Part shown: positions 25,048 to 33,811 of the stretch, piece after piece
How positions within the stretch are numbered: position 1 is the first letter of the stretch
Layout of the letters: each line of letters begins with the position of its first letter
Assembly: GCA_964440115.1 (NCBI GenBank)
Contig: CAYTPV010000001.1
Span: 186,001 to 250,000 of the forward strand
Direction: 5' to 3'
DNA length: 64,000 bases
Source: JAEWWD01 sp964440115
GTDB lineage: Bacteria > Bacillota > Clostridia > Christensenellales > CAG-138
The notes under the pieces: generated by a model
Databases searched by the model: none
Seen by the model: only the letters and a program-made list of their open reading frames with translations
Told to the model about the DNA's origin: nothing
Program-made: the position numbers and the translations under genes

Positions 25048-25971
25048 ATGCGAATCCATTACAACCTCACGGGTACCGAGCGTAAATCACTGGTGGGTGC
25101 AATCAGCCAAGCGCTCAACTCTCCCACCAAATACCTTGGAGCCCCCTCTTTCGCCTACGAGGTGGGCGATTACCATATCGACAAGGTCGGTACGCTTACA
25201 GGTCCCGACAACCTTGACTTAGAGGATGCTCTCCATCAGGCGGGATTTGATGCAGATGGCAGCCGTGAATACGACGAGCCCGACACCTATGAGAGCGGGC
25301 TTGGCGGGATGAGCGCAATTGATAGCCCCTTCGACGGCGACCAACACCACCCCGGGCGATATGCAAAACCTCATGCCGTCATTACGGCGGCCATGGAAAG
25401 GCAGATGGATGAAGCACTCGCCTTCGAATGCCTGAGCATGGATGGCCGTGAGGAGTTGGGGCTTGGCCGCACCTGCCGCGAGAATCCGCAGGGCGAAAGT
25501 GGCATGGGGGGACGCGATATACCCGAACCCAACACCCTGGCAATTGAAATGACGCTAAATGGCTTTACGCCTGAGAAGTTCGAAAACCTTTTCAGGCTGG
25601 TCAAGGCCAAGGCACCGCTGCTAAAGGCCGCCCTGGGCGCGGATGACCTACCCATACAGCAGACCAACGAGGACGGCGGCAAGCTGGTGTTTCCTTGGTT
25701 TTCCGGTGACGCCGACTGCGAAGCGGTCAAGGCCTACACCCTGCTCATAGAGAGACTCTGCGCGGCTGCCAAAGAACAGCATCGCGTGACCGCCAAAGAG
25801 AAAAGCGTGGAAAACGAAAAGTTCGCCTTCCGCGTGTTCCTCATACGGCTGGGATTCATAGGTGACGAGTACAAGGCTGCCCGGAAAATCCTTCTCAAAA
25901 ACCTCAGCGGCAACAGCGCATTCAAAAACGGCGCTCCACTGAAAGCAACCGAGGTAACGGCAGATGAATAA
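25048..25971 (+). CDS. phage protein of the so-called virulence-related family, with a shared C-terminal module
   Basis: 307 residues. Similar proteins in clostridial phages carry the uninformative label virulence-related protein. The N-terminus (MRIHYNLTGTERKSLVGAIS, SFAYEVGDYHIDKVGTLTG) is a compact alpha/beta domain; the middle is low-complexity; then comes a helical segment (FTPEKFENLFRLVKAKAPLL). The last 45 residues (ENEKFAFRVFLIRLGFIGDE, YKAARKILLKNLSGNSAFKN) are clearly homologous to the end of the amidoligase at 26328. AAAGGTGG sets the ATG at 25048. It overlaps the DUF4314 gene by 8 bases. Function unknown. Confidence 0.85.
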   Translation: MRIHYNLTGTERKSLVGAISQALNSPTKYLGAPSFAYEVGDYHIDKVGTLTGPDNLDLEDALHQAGFDADGSREYDEPDTYESGLGGMSAIDSPFDGDQHHPGRYAKPHAVITAAMERQMDEALAFECLSMDGREELGLGRTCRENPQGESGMGGRDIPEPNTLAIEMTLNGFTPEKFENLFRLVKAKAPLLKAALGADDLPIQQTNEDGGKLVFPWFSGDADCEAVKAYTLLIERLCAAAKEQHRVTAKEKSVENEKFAFRVFLIRLGFIGDEYKAARKILLKNLSGNSAFKNGAPLKATEVTADE

Positions 25972-26188
25972 GTTCCCGCCCAGAGAGACCGTTGAGCGCC
26001 TCCGTGAACAGTACCCTCACGGGTGCCGTGTGGAGTTGGTGCGGATGAACGATCCCTATTCCCATCTGGAGCCCGGCGACCAAGGAACCGTTGATTTCGT
26101 AGATGACGCAGGAACAGTTTTCTGCTCTTGGGACAGCGGCTCCACGCTCGGCGTAGTGTATGGCGAAGATGCGGTGAAACGGCTGTAA
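25964..26188 (+). CDS. DUF4314 family protein
   Basis: 74 residues, a small beta-barrel-like protein (GCRVELVRMNDPYSHLEPGD, QGTVDFVDDAGTVFCSWDSG, then STLGVVYGEDAVKRL), matching the DUF4314 pattern found in clostridial prophages and conjugative elements. It overlaps the preceding gene by 8 bases and precedes the amidoligase by 140 bases. No function is known. Confidence 0.82.
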   Translation: MNKFPPRETVERLREQYPHGCRVELVRMNDPYSHLEPGDQGTVDFVDDAGTVFCSWDSGSTLGVVYGEDAVKRL

Positions 26189-26327
26189 AGGGACAGTTTC
26201 ACTGGCAAATCCATCTGCTAAATTTAATCGATTTTTACTCAGATATTGCTTGCTATGTGTGTCTCTTAGAGTGATATATGTACATGCCGAAGGGCACAAA
26301 ACATACACGCTCAGGAGGAAAACCACA

Positions 26328-27227
26328 GTGTTTACAAGCAGATTCGGGATTGAAATCGAGTTCACAGGCATCACGCGCAGCGAGGCAGCAAAGGTTACGG
26401 CAGAATACCTCAGCGGCACGGTTACCCGCACAGGCGACTACTACGATACCCAAAAGGTTACAGCGCCCGACGGCCGGGTTTGGAAGCTCATGAGCGACGG
26501 CAGCATAAACTGCCAGAAGAAAGACGGACAACACAAGGTTGCCGCCACCCGCGAATACAGCGTAGAGCTGGTCAGCCCCATCCTCACCTACCGCGAAGAC
26601 ATCGAAACCTTGCAGGAGCTGGTCAGGAAGCTTCGCAAAGCAGGCGCCTTTGCAAACAACAGCTGCGGCATCCACATACACCTTGACGGTTCGGACCATA
26701 CGCCAAGGAGCTTACGCAACTTCGTAAACATCATCGCCAGCAAGAACGACCTCTTTTACAAGGCCCTGCAGATTGCACCCGAGCGGATGACCTACTGCAA
26801 GAAAATGGACAGCCTGCTGGTTGACAAAATGAACCGCCGCAAACCCAAAACCATGCGGGCGATCGAGGAGATCTGGTATGAAGGCTACAGCGAAAGCCGC
26901 GACAGGCACTACCATAACAGCCGCTACCACTTCCTGAACCTGCACAGCTTTTTTACAGGCAACCATACTGTCGAGCTTCGAGGCTTTAACAGCGAACTCC
27001 ACGCGGGCAAGATCAGAAGCTACATTGTACTTGCCCTCGCCCTTAACCAACAGGCACTTACACAGAAAAGCGCGTCGGCAAGAAAGCCTCAGACCGAGAA
27101 CGAAAAGTTCGCCATGCGCACTTATCTGAACCGCATCGGTTTTATCGGCGAGGAGTTTGCAAACTGCCGCGAACACCTGACCGCCCACTTGGACGGCTCA
27201 GCGGCTTGGCGATTTCGGGCGGCCTGA
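26328..27227 (+). CDS. amidoligase (glutamine-synthetase-like fold) with shared C-terminal module
   Basis: 299 residues of the Amidoligase_2 family. FGIEIEFTGI at the N-terminus gives the metal/ATP-binding Glu pair; EYSVELVSPIL, CGIHIHLDGSD and the late VELRGFNSELHAGKI carry the other expected acidic, His and Arg residues of the GS-like active site. These enzymes join a carboxylate to an amine using ATP. The start is GTG 26328, 9 bases after AGGAGG. The last 45 residues (ENEKFAMRTYLNRIGFIGEE and following) repeat the C-terminal module of the 25048 protein. It is followed by a gamma-glutamylcyclotransferase, a pairing already noted in comparative genomics of phage amidoligases. The substrate is unknown. 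Confidence 0.9.
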   Translation: MFTSRFGIEIEFTGITRSEAAKVTAEYLSGTVTRTGDYYDTQKVTAPDGRVWKLMSDGSINCQKKDGQHKVAATREYSVELVSPILTYREDIETLQELVRKLRKAGAFANNSCGIHIHLDGSDHTPRSLRNFVNIIASKNDLFYKALQIAPERMTYCKKMDSLLVDKMNRRKPKTMRAIEEIWYEGYSESRDRHYHNSRYHFLNLHSFFTGNHTVELRGFNSELHAGKIRSYIVLALALNQQALTQKSASARKPQTENEKFAMRTYLNRIGFIGEEFANCREHLTAHLDGSAAWRFRAA

Positions 27228-27268
27228 ACCGCCCGATAAGCCGATAGCCAGCAAGGAGGACTTATATA

Positions 27269-27727
27269 ATGGATAAGAAACTGTACATCGCCTACGGCTC
27301 CAACCTTAATCTTGAACAAATGGCTTACCGCTGCCCCACCGCAAAGGTGATGGGCGCCAGCACCATAAATGGTTGGCGGCTCCTGTTCAGAGGCTCACGC
27401 ACAGGTGCGGTGGCGACCGTAGAGCCTTTCAAAGGCGGCAGCGTTCCGGTGCTGATGTGGGAACTGACACCCGAGGACGAAGCTGCGCTTGACCGTTACG
27501 AGGGCTGGCCCTTCCTCTACCGCAAGGAAACGGTGGAGGCACAGCTGAACGGCAAGACTGTAATGGCGATGGTTTACATCATGAACGAAGGCAGACCGTT
27601 CGGGCAACCGAGCTGCTATTACTACACCACAATACTGGAAGGCTACAGGGACGCGGGCTTCGATTTGGATATCCTGCGCAGGGCCGCCACAGATTCTGTG
27701 GGAACGGAGGAAGCCACCGGTGACTGA
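27269..27727 (+). CDS. gamma-glutamylcyclotransferase-like protein (AIG2/GGCT fold)
   Basis: 152 residues. The substrate-binding motif YGSNL is at residues 8-12 (LYIAYGSNLNLEQM) and the acidic active-site region is DEAALDRYEGWPFLYRKETV. GGCT enzymes remove a gamma-glutamyl group as pyroglutamate. Beside an ATP-dependent amidoligase, it could remove or edit the group the ligase adds. AAGGAGG lies ahead of the ATG. The stop overlaps the next start by 8 bases. It is expressed with late genes, so the target could be a virion protein, cell-wall peptide or small molecule. Confidence 0.9.
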   Translation: MDKKLYIAYGSNLNLEQMAYRCPTAKVMGASTINGWRLLFRGSRTGAVATVEPFKGGSVPVLMWELTPEDEAALDRYEGWPFLYRKETVEAQLNGKTVMAMVYIMNEGRPFGQPSCYYYTTILEGYRDAGFDLDILRRAATDSVGTEEATGD

Positions 27728-27908
27728 GAAGATAAAGGAGCAGATACTCGCAATACGGGAAAGCGGTGTCACGAACATGTTTGATGTGAACCGCGTCCAG
27801 CGTGAGGCGCACGAGCATGGCTTTTATGAACTGGTGGTATATCTTATTGAACATAGAGCCGAGTACAGTCAGTTTATCCTGACCGGTGAAACGGAGGATG
27901 CACAATAG
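27720..27908 (+). CDS. DUF5049 family protein
   Basis: 62 residues: KEQILAIRESGVTNMFDVNR, EHGFYELVVYLIEHRAEYSQ, then FILTGET, matching the small DUF5049 family found beside amidoligase/GGCT genes in clostridial phages. GTG start at 27720 overlapping the GGCT stop, so translation is probably coupled. No known function; size and helical pattern suggest a partner or adaptor. Confidence 0.82.
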   Translation: MTEKIKEQILAIRESGVTNMFDVNRVQREAHEHGFYELVVYLIEHRAEYSQFILTGETEDAQ

Positions 27909-27931
27909 CAGTTATCATGTGTTTAAGTAAG

Positions 27932-27958
27932 GAGCTTCCGCGGAGGCTCTTTTCTTTT
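27932..27958 (+). terminator. intrinsic terminator upstream of TerL
   Basis: GAGCTTCCGCGGAGGCTC forms an almost complete stem (one G-T pair), followed by TTTTCTTTT. It would separate the amidoligase cassette from the TerL gene and implies either read-through or antitermination for packaging genes. Confidence 0.65.
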
Positions 27959-28023
27959 GCCCATTTATATGAGGGGGGGCCGCGGCAATCAGAAAACTCA
28001 AAAGCTACAAGTCGACCGCTTTC

Positions 28024-29589
28024 ATGGCCAAAGGGTCGTACTACGATAAAGACGCTGCTGACTACGCAGTGTCTTTTATCGAAGCCCTTTCCCATACCAA
28101 AGGCTCCTGGGCTGGGAAGCGCTTTGAACTTATCGACTGGCAGGAACAAATTGTCCGTGATGTGTTCGGCGTCATAAAGCCAAACGGGTATCGTCAGTTT
28201 AACACCGCGTACGTGGAAATCCCCAAGAAAATGGGCAAGTCGGAACTTGCGGCGGGCATTGCCCTACTGCTCACCTGCGGTGATCATGAAGAGCGCGCTG
28301 AAGTGTACGGCTGCGCTGCGGACAGGCAGCAGGCTTCCATCGTGTTTGAGGTAGCGGCGGACATGGTGCGAATGTGCCCGGCTCTGAACAAGCGCGTTAA
28401 GCTGCTGGCTTCTACAAAGCGCCTCATATATCTGCCAACGAACAGTTTCTATCAGGTGTTGTCTGCTGAAGCGTACTCCAAGCATGGTTTTAACATACAT
28501 GGTGTGGTGTTTGACGAACTGCACACCCAACCGAACCGGAAATTGTTCGATGTCATGACCAAAGGCTCGGGTGACGCGCGAATGCAGCCGCTTTATTTCC
28601 TGATAACGACCGCGGGAACTGATACGCAGAGCATCTGCTATGAAACACACCAGAAAGCGCTGGATATTCTTGAAGGCCGGAAATCTGATGCGACCTTCTA
28701 TCCTATTATTTACGGTGCTGCGGAAGAAGACGATTGGACCGATCCCAAGGTATGGAAGAAAGCGAATCCCTCCCTGGGTATCACAGTCGGCATTGACAAG
28801 GTAAAGGTAGCTTGCGAGTCGGCAAAGCAGAACCCTGCTGAAGAGAACAGCTTCCGGCAGCTAAGGCTCAACCAATGGGTGAAACAGGCTGTCCGTTGGA
28901 TGCCAATGGCAAAGTGGGACGCCTGCGCGCTTCCTATTAATACAGAGAACCTTCGTGGGCGGGTGTGCTACGGCGGGCTTGACCTTTCGTCCACTACTGA
29001 TATCACGGCATTCGTACTGGTATTCCCTCCGGAAGACGATGCAGATAAATACAGCGTTCTGCCCTTCTTCTGGATGCCGGAGGATAACATCGACCTGCGT
29101 GTGCGACGGGACCATGTGCAATATGATCTCTGGAAGAAGCAAGGCTACCTGCTGACTACTGATGGCAATGTCGTTCATTACGGTTTTATCGAATCCTTTA
29201 TCGAAGACCTCGGCAAGAAATATAACATCCGTGAGATTGCATTCGACCGATGGGGCGCAGTGCAGATGGTACAAAACCTTGAGGGTTTGGGTTTCACGGT
29301 CGTTCCCTTCGGACAGGGCTTCAAGGATATGTCGCCACCGACCAAGGAACTGATGAAATTGACTCTGGAACAGAGAATCGCTCACGGCGGACATCCCGTC
29401 CTGCGGTGGATGATGGATAATATCTTCATAAAGACAGATCCTGCCGGGAACATCAAGCCTGACAAGGAGAAATCCACCGAGAAGATTGATGGTGCGGTGG
29501 CGACCATTATGGCGCTTGACCGCGCGCTGCGGTGTGGCGGTAATACCGTAGAATCCGTCTACAACGAACGCGGCCTGTTGATTTTATAA
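28024..29589 (+). CDS. terminase large subunit (TerL)
   Basis: 521 residues from ATG 28024. ATPase: Walker A-like IPKKMGKSELAAG near residue 69, Walker B GVVFDELHTQ near 163, coupling motif FLITTAGTD. Nuclease: GGLDLSSTTD, FDRWGAVQM, and the last Asp in EKIDGAVATIMALD. It is the motor that fills the capsid. There is no ribosome site at 28024. The same frame is open back to 27973 and encodes IRKLKSYKSTAF just before the Met, which looks like the conserved family N-terminus but has no usual start codon. An ATG at 27969 would be in frame if the G7 run at 27973-27979 had one G fewer. The true start is therefore uncertain. Confidence 0.93.
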   Translation: MAKGSYYDKDAADYAVSFIEALSHTKGSWAGKRFELIDWQEQIVRDVFGVIKPNGYRQFNTAYVEIPKKMGKSELAAGIALLLTCGDHEERAEVYGCAADRQQASIVFEVAADMVRMCPALNKRVKLLASTKRLIYLPTNSFYQVLSAEAYSKHGFNIHGVVFDELHTQPNRKLFDVMTKGSGDARMQPLYFLITTAGTDTQSICYETHQKALDILEGRKSDATFYPIIYGAAEEDDWTDPKVWKKANPSLGITVGIDKVKVACESAKQNPAEENSFRQLRLNQWVKQAVRWMPMAKWDACALPINTENLRGRVCYGGLDLSSTTDITAFVLVFPPEDDADKYSVLPFFWMPEDNIDLRVRRDHVQYDLWKKQGYLLTTDGNVVHYGFIESFIEDLGKKYNIREIAFDRWGAVQMVQNLEGLGFTVVPFGQGFKDMSPPTKELMKLTLEQRIAHGGHPVLRWMMDNIFIKTDPAGNIKPDKEKSTEKIDGAVATIMALDRALRCGGNTVESVYNERGLLIL

Positions 29590-29656
29590 GCGAGCGTAGG
29601 ACGTAGTTCCATCACCTTATGCCTAGATGATCAACTGCTCGCCGATAAAGAACCGG

Positions 29657-30568
29657 TCAATTGGACTGGTTTCCTGATCGTATCATTCTATTTTCTGCAA
29701 TCTCACTGAATAATGTGGAGCCAAGCACCAATACCGCGCCAATAATACTCAAAATGTCCATTTTTTCCTTTAGCACCAGTGCCGATAACAATATTGCGAC
29801 AATGGGATCAATGTAACTGAAGATTGCTACAGTGTGAGCTTTCAGGTCTTTTATAGACCCAAAATACATCGCGTATACAATACCTGTATGTATTATGCCA
29901 ACTGTGATAATCAGAATTGCAGAAAGCGGAGAAAACACGATTTCGGAGATGTTTTCTGTAAGCAGGACGTATGGGAGAATGACCACAGCAGCCATTCCGA
30001 GTTGCACAATTGTCTCATCATAAGAAGAAATACCTTTGAGCTGCTTGTTCATAACAACAACGCAAGCATATAGTATCGCTGCACCCACGCCAAATAATAT
30101 GCCGGCAAAGCTGAAACCGCCTGACAAGTTGCCCTTTAGTACACCAGAAATGAGAACCATTCCCAAAAGTGCAACTACGACGCAAATCGCTTTTGTTAAG
30201 GTAACTTTTTCTTTAAATAGAAAGGCGGAACCCACGATCACAAATATCGGCGCCAGATAGTAACATAGTGTCGCTATTGCCACGGTCGTATAGCGATAGG
30301 CCTCAAATAATAAAATCCAGTTGATACCTATGAAGGCCCCGGATAGACACAAGATCAGCATATTACGCTTAATATCGGGCCACGATATTCGCGATTTTTT
30401 GACATAAACAAATAGCAGTAAAAAAAGCGTGCCGATAAATCCTCTTGCCATTGCAATTAAACTGGACGGCAACGGTATATAGCGTACAATGACACCGATT
30501 GTGCCAAAGATAGACATAGATGAAATCAATTTGATCTTGGCTTTTCTTGTGTTGGGTACTCTTTCCAC
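29657..30568 (-). CDS. DMT/EamA-family transporter, reversed cargo gene (moron) in the prophage
   Basis: 303 residues with about ten hydrophobic spans in two EamA repeats (SLIAMARGFIGTLFLLLFVY, IGINWILLFEAYRYTTVAIA, then second-half LKAHTVAIFSYIDPIVAILL). Members export or import small metabolites such as amino acids; no substrate can be given. It lies on the opposite strand between TerL and portal, genes normally adjacent, and is visibly AT-richer than its neighbours. GTG 30568 has GGAG upstream, and its own -10 and a palindrome lie at 30594-30614. A lysogen-expressed cargo gene is the natural reading. Confidence 0.9.
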   Translation of the reverse strand: MERVPNTRKAKIKLISSMSIFGTIGVIVRYIPLPSSLIAMARGFIGTLFLLLFVYVKKSRISWPDIKRNMLILCLSGAFIGINWILLFEAYRYTTVAIATLCYYLAPIFVIVGSAFLFKEKVTLTKAICVVVALLGMVLISGVLKGNLSGGFSFAGILFGVGAAILYACVVVMNKQLKGISSYDETIVQLGMAAVVILPYVLLTENISEIVFSPLSAILIITVGIIHTGIVYAMYFGSIKDLKAHTVAIFSYIDPIVAILLSALVLKEKMDILSIIGAVLVLGSTLFSEIAENRMIRSGNQSN

Positions 30569-30593
30569 GCTCGACTCTCCATAACAAAGTAGT

Positions 30594-30614
30594 AATGACA
30601 GTCATTGTAGTATA
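30594..30614 (-). promoter_or_regulatory. promoter -10 and palindrome for the DMT gene
   Basis: On the minus strand TATACT (30614-30609) is followed 2 bases later by AATGAC-T-GTCATT (30606-30594), a perfect 6+6 dyad covering the expected start site. No good -35 was found, so an activator or a weak promoter is possible. The palindrome differs from the repressor operators of this prophage. Confidence 0.5.
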
Positions 30615-30681
30615 ACATCTCCCGCCTTCGGTCTCCACCGTTTCGGCGCAATTTATATACAAGTGAAATGGAGGAACCGCC

Positions 30682-31905
30682 ATGAAATCACTTAAGAGCC
30701 TATTTTTCTCGCGGGACAAGCCTCAAAACAAACTGCCGGGAATCGATCCCGGCTTTTTCTTTGGCGGCACTACTTCAGGCAAAGCAGTAAATGAGCGCAC
30801 CGCCATGCAAACAACAGCGGTTTACGCTTGTGTGCGCATCCTGGCAGAGGCAGTGGCGGGTCTGCCGCTGCACCTGTATCGGCACAAGCAGGACGGTAGC
30901 AAGGAAAAGTCGCTCGGCCACCCGCTATATTACTTGCTTCATACCGAGCCCAACCCCGAAATGACCTCGTTCGTCTTCCGTGAAACCCTCATGAGCCACC
31001 TGTTACTGTGGGGGAACGCATATGCGCAGATCATCCGGGACGGTGCGGGCCGGATTATGTCCCTCTATCCCCTGCTGCCCAGCAGAATGACTGTGGATAG
31101 GACGGATGGCGGCCAGCTCTTCTACGAGTACCGGACGGACGCCGGTCCCGTAATATTGCACCCACAGAACGTGCTGCACATTCCCGGCCTCGGGTTCGAC
31201 GGCCTGATCGGCTATTCCCCCATCGCAATGGCCAAAAACGCCATCGGCATGGCGATCGCCACGGAGGAATATGGTGCGAAGTTCTTCGCCAACGGCGCAA
31301 ACCCTGGCGGTGTGCTTGAGCATCCGGGCGTGGTGAAAGACCCCAAGCGCGTGCGCGAAAGCTGGAACGCCGTATATCAGGGCAGTGGCAACGCCCATAG
31401 GATTGCCGTGCTTGAGGAGGGCATGAAGTTCAACGCCATAGGCATCCCGCCAGAACAGGCGCAGTTCTTGGAAACACGAAAGTTCCAAATCAACGAGATC
31501 GCGCGCATCTTCCGCGTGCCCCCGCACATGGTCGGTGATCTCGAAAAGAGCAGCTTTTCCAACATTGAGCAACAGAGCTTGGAGTTCGTGAAATACACAC
31601 TGGACCCGTGGGTGGTGCGCTGGGAGCAGGCGATCCATAAGTCGCTGTTGCTGCCATCAGAGAAACAAACATACTTCGTGCGCTTCAATGTAGACGGGCT
31701 CTTGCGTGGGGATTATCAAAGCCGTATGGCCGGATATGCCACCGGCCGACAGAACGGCTGGCTGTCTGCAAATGACATCAGAGAGCTAGAAGATCTCAAT
31801 AAGATACCCCCCGAGCTGGGCGGAGATCTCTATCTTATCAACGGTAACATGACCAAGCTCGCGGACGCGGGCATTTTTGCTGTAAAGGGGGAAAAAGATG
31901 CATAA
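30682..31905 (+). CDS. HK97-family portal protein
   Basis: 407 residues. Portal-family stretches: RTAMQTTAVYACVRILAEAV, NPEMTSFVFRETLMSHLLLW, GNAYAQIIRDG, and the late FRVPPHMVGDLEKSSFSNIE. It forms the dodecameric ring through which DNA is packaged. GGAGG is 8 bases ahead of the ATG. Its 3' end overlaps the protease gene by 8 bases. Confidence 0.96.
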   Translation: MKSLKSLFFSRDKPQNKLPGIDPGFFFGGTTSGKAVNERTAMQTTAVYACVRILAEAVAGLPLHLYRHKQDGSKEKSLGHPLYYLLHTEPNPEMTSFVFRETLMSHLLLWGNAYAQIIRDGAGRIMSLYPLLPSRMTVDRTDGGQLFYEYRTDAGPVILHPQNVLHIPGLGFDGLIGYSPIAMAKNAIGMAIATEEYGAKFFANGANPGGVLEHPGVVKDPKRVRESWNAVYQGSGNAHRIAVLEEGMKFNAIGIPPEQAQFLETRKFQINEIARIFRVPPHMVGDLEKSSFSNIEQQSLEFVKYTLDPWVVRWEQAIHKSLLLPSEKQTYFVRFNVDGLLRGDYQSRMAGYATGRQNGWLSANDIRELEDLNKIPPELGGDLYLINGNMTKLADAGIFAVKGEKDA

Positions 31906-32593
31906 GAAATTCTGGAATTGGGTGAAGAACGAGGACAGTTCACGTACGCTTCGCCTGGACGGGGCCATCGCGGAAGAAAGCTGGCTGGGGGATGACGTGA
32001 CGCCAAAGCAGTTCAGATCCGAACTGTTCTCAGCGGAGGGCGACGTCACTATTTTCATAAACAGTCCGGGCGGCGATGTGTTTGCAGCATCTCAGATTTA
32101 CACCATGCTCATGGAATACAAAGGACATGTCACCGTCAAAGTGGACGGTATCGCAGCCTCCGCCGCCAGTGTCATCGCCATGGCCGGCGGAGAGGTATAC
32201 ATGTCGCCCACCAGCATGCTCATGCTTCACAACCCCATGACCATTGCATGGGGAAACGTGAGCGAGATGCAGAAGGCGATCGACATGCTGGACGAGGTCA
32301 AGGAGAGCATCATCAACGCGTACGAGCTGAAATCAGGTTTGTCCCGCTCCCGCATTTCCCACCTCATGGACGCAGAAACCTGGCTGAATGCTAAGAAGGC
32401 TGTGGAGCTGGGCTTCGCAGATACGGTTTTGTACACCAAGGAAACCGAATCTCCTCCCGGCACGGAAGACGGCCTGATTTTCAGCAGGCAAGCGGTGACG
32501 AACTCCATCCTCAAAAAGTTGCCCCAACCCGAAAAACCCAAAGGCACCCCGATCGAGTCGCTGGAAAAGCGGCTTTTTTTATTGCGCAAATAG
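31898..32593 (+). CDS. ClpP-like head maturation protease
   Basis: 231 residues of the S14 family. FINSPGGDVFAASQIYTMLM is the oxyanion region, DGIAASAASVIAMAGG holds the catalytic Ser, and MLMLHNPMTIAWG the catalytic His; an Asp follows in the MDAETWLNAKK region. It cleaves capsid and scaffold during prohead maturation. Overlap with portal and close spacing to the capsid gene are standard for HK97-type heads. Confidence 0.95.
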   Translation: MHKKFWNWVKNEDSSRTLRLDGAIAEESWLGDDVTPKQFRSELFSAEGDVTIFINSPGGDVFAASQIYTMLMEYKGHVTVKVDGIAASAASVIAMAGGEVYMSPTSMLMLHNPMTIAWGNVSEMQKAIDMLDEVKESIINAYELKSGLSRSRISHLMDAETWLNAKKAVELGFADTVLYTKETESPPGTEDGLIFSRQAVTNSILKKLPQPEKPKGTPIESLEKRLFLLRK

Positions 32594-32603
32594 GAGGAAA
32601 CAG

Positions 32604-33794
32604 ATGAGCAATATTCTGGATCTGCGCGAAAAACGCGCCAAAGCATGGGAAGCCGCTAAGGCATTCCTGGACAGTAAGCGTGGCACCGACGGTATGATTA
32701 CCGCCGAGGATGCCGCAACGTACGACAAAATGGAAGCCGATGTTGTAGCGCTCGGCAAGGAGGTCGAGCGTCTGGAGCGACAGGCCGTGATTGACCTTGA
32801 ACTTTCAAAGTTAACTTCCTCCCCCATTACCAACAAGCCTGAGAAAAATCTGAACGGCGATACGAGGACCGGACGCGCGTCGGACGAATACAAACGCTCC
32901 TTCTGGAACGCCATGCGCTCCAAGGCTGCCCGTCCGGATATATTGGATGCGCTCCAGATCGGTACTGATTCCGAGGGCGGTTACCTCGTGCCCGACGAAT
33001 TTGAAAGGACGCTGGTACAAGCTCTGGAAGAGGAAAATTTAATCCGCCAGCTGGCCACTGTCGTTTCCTCTTCATTTGGGGATAAGAAGATCCCAATTGT
33101 AGCCAGCAAGGGTACTGCCGATTGGACGGACGAAGAAGCACCAATGCACGAGAGTGACGATACCTTCGGCATTGTCAATCTTGGCGCACACAAGCTCTCC
33201 ACCATGATTAAGGTCAGTGAGGAACTGCTCAACGATTCAGTGTTCAGTCTTGAAACTTACATCGCCCAGGAATTTGCTAGGCGGATCGGACGTGCTGAGG
33301 AGCAGGCATTTATCTCGGGCAACGGCACTGGCAAACCCTCCGGAATATTTACTACCGCTGAAGTGGGAGTAACGTCGGCAGGCACTGTTATCGCAATGGA
33401 CGACATCATAGACCTGTACCATGCGTTGCGGGAACCCTACCGTCGCAATGCTGTGTTTCTTACTAACGATGCTATGATCAAAGCAATTCGCAAGCTTAAG
33501 GACAACAGCGGTCAGTATCTCTGGCAGCCGTCTGTGCAGGCCGGGCAACCGGATACCATCTTAAACCGGCCCGTGCGCACCTCCGGATATGTACCGACTA
33601 TTGAAGCTTCGGCAAAGGTACTTGCGTTCGGCGATTTCAAGTATTACTGGATTGCGGACAGGCAGGGTCGTTCCTTCCAGCGACTCAACGAGCTGTACGC
33701 GGCTACCGGTCAGGTGGGTTTTAGGGCCACCCAGCGCGTGGACGGCAAACTCATATTGCCCGAGGCCATTAAAGTACTGCAGATGAAAGCTTAA
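32604..33794 (+). CDS. HK97-type major capsid protein
   Basis: 396 residues. The N-terminal 85 residues are a charged, helical delta/scaffold-like domain (NILDLREKRAKAWEAAKAFL) expected to be removed by the 31898 protease. The HK97 fold follows: GTDSEGGYLVPDEFERTLVQ, FGDKKIPIVASKGTADWTDE, AEEQAFISGNGTGKPSGIF, FGDFKYYWIADRQGRSF. GGAGGAA precedes the ATG. A terminator lies just after the stop. Confidence 0.96.
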   Translation: MSNILDLREKRAKAWEAAKAFLDSKRGTDGMITAEDAATYDKMEADVVALGKEVERLERQAVIDLELSKLTSSPITNKPEKNLNGDTRTGRASDEYKRSFWNAMRSKAARPDILDALQIGTDSEGGYLVPDEFERTLVQALEEENLIRQLATVVSSSFGDKKIPIVASKGTADWTDEEAPMHESDDTFGIVNLGAHKLSTMIKVSEELLNDSVFSLETYIAQEFARRIGRAEEQAFISGNGTGKPSGIFTTAEVGVTSAGTVIAMDDIIDLYHALREPYRRNAVFLTNDAMIKAIRKLKDNSGQYLWQPSVQAGQPDTILNRPVRTSGYVPTIEASAKVLAFGDFKYYWIADRQGRSFQRLNELYAATGQVGFRATQRVDGKLILPEAIKVLQMKA

Positions 33795-33811
33795 GAACTG
33801 AGGCGGTTACA

